Below are positions 60,639 to 64,000 of a DNA stretch of 64,000 nucleotides, piece after piece. This stretch comes from Tumebacillus_A lipolyticus. Its GTDB lineage: Bacteria; Bacillota; Bacilli; Tumebacillales; Tumebacillaceae. The notes beneath the pieces were generated by a model. It was not told the origin of the DNA. It ran no database searches and saw only the letters and a program-made list of their open reading frames with translations. Every line of letters begins with the position of its first letter. Position 1 is the first letter of the stretch. A program made the translations under genes and the position numbers. The stretch lies in contig NZ_JBHUIO010000006.1 in assembly GCF_042682745.1 (NCBI RefSeq), forward strand, positions 1 through 64,000, in the 5' to 3' direction.

Positions 60639-62219
60639 TTACAGCTTGCCGTTCTCATCCAGCACTGCGAAATTGTAGTTGACAGAGCGGGTGAACGATT
60701 CGCCTTTGTCGTTCGTTCCGGTCACATCGAAGGAGATGTTGTATACGCCCGGCTCGGTCGGCGCGACAAACGAGGAGGTGAGCGTGCCATCCGCCTGTTC
60801 GGTCAGCGTCACCTCTTGTGCGGACTGCTTGCCCGATTTGGACAATTTCGCCTGCTTTTGCTTCTTGTTTTTCCCGTCCAGCTTACCGCCTTGCAGTTCG
60901 ACGCCCAGCTCGACCTTCTCGCCCTTTTTGAACGATTTTTTCGCCGACTTCACTTTCGACTTGGCGCCGCCTTCCACGTTGGCGAGCATGAAGTACGCAT
61001 CTTGATCCCCTTCCGCCTGCAGCGTCCAGGTGCCCGCTTCCCCTTTGATGGAGAAGATGTTGTGCACCGCATCGGTGAACAGCACAGCGTTGTCATCCAG
61101 CTTGTTTTCCCCGCGGGTCGGTCGATACACTTTGCCAGACGGGGAGACGAGCGCCACGCTGGTGTCCGACTTGGACGTCATCACGTCCACATAAGCGGTC
61201 GCCTTGCTCTCCAGCGTGAACGTGTCGACCACTTTGCCGTTGATCTCGCCGCCGCGCATGATGTTGGAGCTCGCTTCGTTGACCGATTTTTTCTCCATGT
61301 AGGAGGTGGATGCGATCGCAGTTGGGGCGATCGCCGCATAGGAGGTGGTCGTCAGGCGCGGTTTGACCTGCCACCACGTCTTCGATGCCCAGCGCATCTT
61401 CGTATGCGACAGGCGCTCCGAACCGTTGTCGGTAAAGCCGTAGTACCCGTTGGGCAAGCCGAACGCCGAAGCGATCGACACGGCGCCATCATCTTCACCT
61501 GGCAACACGGCGCGGGAATAGAAGGTCGACGACAGGATGCCATCATCGCCAGTGCCGCCCGACATGTAGGTGCGCGTGGATTTGTTTTGGGTGAGGCCGT
61601 CGGTGACCGAGCGGAAGTAATCCATGTAGGACGTCTGCAGCACATAGGTCGCATCGTCGCGCTGTCCCATCAACTCCGCGATCCACCATGTCCAGGAGCT
61701 GTAGCACAGGTCGGCCAGCTCAGAGCCGCGGTTCGGCGTGGAGAGCTGATGCACGAGGTTGACATACGGATAGGCTCCGTAGTGCACAAGCGCGGTCTGC
61801 GTGTCGATTCCGCCTTTGGAGTGGGCGACGATGTTGATCTTGGAGACGCCATAGTAGTTTTTCACCTTGGTGATCACTTCGGCCAGCTTGGAACCGTTGA
61901 CCCACATATCCCCGCCTGTGCCGTCCGCATCTTTCAGCTGCACAAACGCGGTGCGGTACCCTGCGCTGTAGGCCGCGTCGTAAAAGCCGTCCGAATTGTA
62001 CCAGGTGGTGTAGTCGGAGTGCAAGCCCTGCACAAACAGGATCACCGGCCTGCTGTAGTCGACGTTCGGTGGCACCGCGCCGACGTACCAGTCTCCAAAT
62101 TTGGCGCTCGGGTTGTCGTTCTTCAGCGTGGGAGCTGGCGCTGCTGCCAGCGCCGACTGGGGAGCGAGCAGCGATGCAAGCACCGCTCCGGCAACCATCA
62201 TTTTTGTAAATTTTCTCAT
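60639..62219 (-). CDS. Secreted lipase/esterase with C-terminal domain
   Basis: 526 residues. A Sec signal peptide ends at about residue 26 (PQSALAAAP). The alpha/beta hydrolase has the oxyanion segment VILFVQGLHSDYTTWYNSDG, the nucleophile elbow INIVAHSKGGID (Ala-x-Ser-x-Gly, as in Bacillus lipases) and an acid/His part with DDGAVSIASA and ERLSHTKM. From about residue 300 follow beta-rich domains with a Lys-rich strip (KKSFKKGEKVEL) and an Ig-like end. Extracellular; likely hydrolyses lipids or esters. Confidence 0.85.
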   Translation of the reverse strand: MRKFTKMMVAGAVLASLLAPQSALAAAPAPTLKNDNPSAKFGDWYVGAVPPNVDYSRPVILFVQGLHSDYTTWYNSDGFYDAAYSAGYRTAFVQLKDADGTGGDMWVNGSKLAEVITKVKNYYGVSKINIVAHSKGGIDTQTALVHYGAYPYVNLVHQLSTPNRGSELADLCYSSWTWWIAELMGQRDDATYVLQTSYMDYFRSVTDGLTQNKSTRTYMSGGTGDDGILSSTFYSRAVLPGEDDGAVSIASAFGLPNGYYGFTDNGSERLSHTKMRWASKTWWQVKPRLTTTSYAAIAPTAIASTSYMEKKSVNEASSNIMRGGEINGKVVDTFTLESKATAYVDVMTSKSDTSVALVSPSGKVYRPTRGENKLDDNAVLFTDAVHNIFSIKGEAGTWTLQAEGDQDAYFMLANVEGGAKSKVKSAKKSFKKGEKVELGVELQGGKLDGKNKKQKQAKLSKSGKQSAQEVTLTEQADGTLTSSFVAPTEPGVYNISFDVTGTNDKGESFTRSVNYNFAVLDENGKL

Positions 62220-62369
62220 AACTTAATACACCTCTACTCGAATAAAGTATTTATTAATCTTATATGTCTACTTTATCACGAAAATGAGATAAGTAAATAC
62301 AGAATTTTATAATTTTTCATGAAAAAGAAGTGAGGTGATTTGTATCTGACCATTGGCATCTATGAACAG

Positions 62370-62406
62370 GAAAAGCCGCGCCTCCATCTTCACGAGGCGC
62401 GGCTTT
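62370..62406 (-). terminator. NRPS gene terminator
   Basis: aaagccgcgcctc pairs with gaggcgcggcttt around a 9-nt loop, followed by TTCC on the minus strand. The T tract is short, but the stem is strong. Confidence 0.75.
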
Positions 62407-62428
62407 CCGTTCGTCCTTGCAAAACTTC

Positions 62429-64000
62429 CTACGAGGTTGTCTCCGTCTTCTTCACCCGCTCCAGCACCGTTTGCAATCGGCTGGCAAGCTGCGTCACATT
62501 CGGCGTTTGCAGCAGTGTGAAGTGGTCTCCAGACATGACGTGCACGTCCACCTCCTGCACCAGCTCGCCATAGCCCAGCGACTGGTCTTCGATCAGCGCG
62601 GATGGCCCCGCTTCGGCGCGGAAGAGCACCACCTCGCGATCGAAAGGCTGTGGTTCATACTGCTGGTAGGCGATCGCATTGGCCCGAAACACATCGAACA
62701 GGCGCTTCAAGTCTGCTCGCTCAAACGAGGGAGCCAGCGCATGGTGTCGCTGTGCCAGCTCCAGCACAGCATCGAGCGTCTCTTCTGCGCCCTTTTCTGC
62801 AAACTCCTCCGCAAATGGAGTGACATCGATCCCAAATCGCCCTGCGAGGTCGGCTGCAAACTGGAGGGCGAGCGCCCCCTCTTCCAGCTCTGCCTCTGTG
62901 CGCCGGTTCAACTTCGGCACCGCGCTGTCGAGCAGAGCGAGCAGGGCGACCTCTTCGCCAGCTGCCCGCAGTTGCTGCGCCATCTCATAGGCGACCGCTC
63001 CACCGAACGACCAGCCGCCGAGCAGATAGGGGCCGACCGGCTGGACAGCGCGAATCTCTGCCAGATAGTGTGCGGCCATGTCTTCGATTCGATCGAGCGG
63101 CTCACATTCCCCTTCCAAGCCAGGAGATTGGAGCGCGTAGACGGGCTGGTCTTCTCCCAGCGCCTTCGCCAGCTCTACATAGCTGGTCGCATGTCCCCCG
63201 ATCGGATGGACGAGGAAGAGCGGTCGCTGCGTACCGTTCGCTCGCAGCGGCAACAACGTCGGCACCCGATGATCGGACGCCTCCCCGTCTCGCAGCAGAG
63301 CGGCGAGCTGTTCGATCGTTCCGCTTTGGATCAGGGCGGTCAGCGATACTTTTTGCTCCAACCGCGCTTCGATCTCCTTGAGCACTTGCAGCGCCAACAG
63401 CGAATGACCGCCAAGCTCGAAGAAGTTATCGCGCACTCCGATGTTCGATCTGCCAAGCACAGCCTCCCAGATGCGAACCAACTGCATCTCCAATCGATCG
63501 CGCGGAGCGGTCTCCCGTTCCTCGCGCTCCAGATCGGCTGACGGGGTCGGCAGCACTTTGTGGTCGACCTTGCCGTTTGCGGTGAGCGGGATCTCCTCCA
63601 GCCAGACAAAGTCGGAAGGGATCATGTACTCGCTGAGGAAACGCTTGAGGAACGCCCTGATTTCCCGTCCGGCCACCAGCTTTTCTCCAGCGACCAGATA
63701 GGCGACCAAGCGGCGGTTCCCCGGAATGTCCTCGCGATCGATCACCAGCGCCTCTCGCACCGCCGGGTGCTGATAGAGCGCCGCTTCCACCTCTCCGAGC
63801 TCGATCCGATACCCTCTGATCTTCACCTGGCTGTCGATCCGCCCAACATACTCGATCGCTCCGTCCGCCCGGTAGCTCGCCAGATCTCCCGTCCGGTACA
63901 GCTTCGCCGCTTCCTCCGCTCGGAACGGATCGGGCAGGAAGCGCTCCGCCTGAAGCTCCTCTCGATTTCGATACCCTCTCGCCACGCCGTGACCGCCGAT
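62429..64000 (-). CDS. Non-ribosomal peptide synthetase, C-terminal part (A-PCP-TE), cut by the window edge
   Basis: The frame stays open to the right edge, with IGGHGVARGYRN immediately before the visible part, so the gene continues upstream outside the window. The end of an adenylation domain is seen (KLYRTGDLA, GRIDSQVKIRGYRIELGEVE, PLTANGKVD). A carrier domain with the phosphopantetheine serine in FFELGGHSLLALQ follows. The final type I thioesterase has the nucleophile in GGWSFGGAVA and the late histidine in SGDHFTLL. It is therefore the terminal module that releases the peptide; product unknown. Confidence 0.93.
   Translation of the reverse strand: MGGHGVARGYRNREELQAERFLPDPFRAEEAAKLYRTGDLASYRADGAIEYVGRIDSQVKIRGYRIELGEVEAALYQHPAVREALVIDREDIPGNRRLVAYLVAGEKLVAGREIRAFLKRFLSEYMIPSDFVWLEEIPLTANGKVDHKVLPTPSADLEREERETAPRDRLEMQLVRIWEAVLGRSNIGVRDNFFELGGHSLLALQVLKEIEARLEQKVSLTALIQSGTIEQLAALLRDGEASDHRVPTLLPLRANGTQRPLFLVHPIGGHATSYVELAKALGEDQPVYALQSPGLEGECEPLDRIEDMAAHYLAEIRAVQPVGPYLLGGWSFGGAVAYEMAQQLRAAGEEVALLALLDSAVPKLNRRTEAELEEGALALQFAADLAGRFGIDVTPFAEEFAEKGAEETLDAVLELAQRHHALAPSFERADLKRLFDVFRANAIAYQQYEPQPFDREVVLFRAEAGPSALIEDQSLGYGELVQEVDVHVMSGDHFTLLQTPNVTQLASRLQTVLERVKKTETTS

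Noticed and set aside
62340..62573. 77-codon plus-strand frame with a GAGGTGAT site
   Set aside because: It runs through the NRPS terminator and antisense to the thioesterase; the site match is likely chance.

Overview
The window comes from a spore-forming, fairly GC-rich member of the Bacilli (Bacillota). The evidence is a long syntenic block of sporulation and housekeeping genes (yabG, veg, sspF, ispE, purR, ridA, spoVG, glmU, prs, rplY/ctc, pth, fin, mfd, spoVT, spoVB-like, mazG, rqcP, yabP, yabQ, divIC, yabR), Gram-positive ribosome-binding sites, a SinR/SipW/TasA-type matrix locus and a class D sortase. A Tumebacillus/Alicyclobacillaceae-like genome would fit, but no 16S rRNA is in the window, so the genus is a guess. 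Nearly everything is on the minus strand.

Layout from left to right. 1-560: the leader and tandem promoters of an rRNA operon that leaves the left edge (minus strand), a phased cluster of DnaA boxes, and the lysS terminator. 0.57-9.15 kb: lysS, greA, an unrecognised conserved gene, dusB, yazB, folK-folB-folP, cysK, hslO, in the order familiar from Bacillus subtilis but without pabABC. 9.3-16 kb (plus strand): a YheC/YheD-like ATP-grasp protein, DNA polymerase IV, a small membrane protein, then an ECF sigma factor / anti-sigma pair followed by an ABC-2 type exporter. 16.3-19.8 kb: galE and thrS. 20-22.1 kb: a secreted SLH-anchored 5'-nucleotidase.

22.2-28 kb is the most distinctive part. It holds a minus-strand operon for a small SipW-type exported protein, a SipW signal peptidase with a long acidic repeat tail, two TasA/camelysin-like proteins, a Cys-repeat surface protein with a noncanonical sorting motif, and a class D sortase. 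A divergent SinR homologue comes next, followed by a cyclic-di-GMP-I riboswitch in front of an unknown 58-codon ORF. Together these look like a biofilm-matrix module with both SinR-type and c-di-GMP inputs.

28-31.3 kb: pyrG with an attenuator-like leader, rpoE, and three very small membrane or hypothetical proteins. 31.5-49.9 kb: the yabR-to-purR block described above. 49.9-55.1 kb: an NTP-transferase-like gene, ispE, and a cphB-cphA pair (cyanophycinase and cyanophycin synthetase). The pair is inserted between ispE and sspF, inside the sporulation-rich block. 55.2-56.9 kb: sspF, veg, yabG. 57-62.2 kb: a family 2 glycosyltransferase, a DHH phosphoesterase, an EamA-type transporter and a secreted lipase. 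62.4-64 kb: the C-terminal end (adenylation remainder, carrier, thioesterase) of a non-ribosomal peptide synthetase that continues past the right edge.

I found no CRISPR array, transposase, IS element or tRNA gene. Product names rest on motif and synteny recognition, since no database search was possible. Start codons were chosen by ribosome-binding sites, so they often lie inside the longest open frame.
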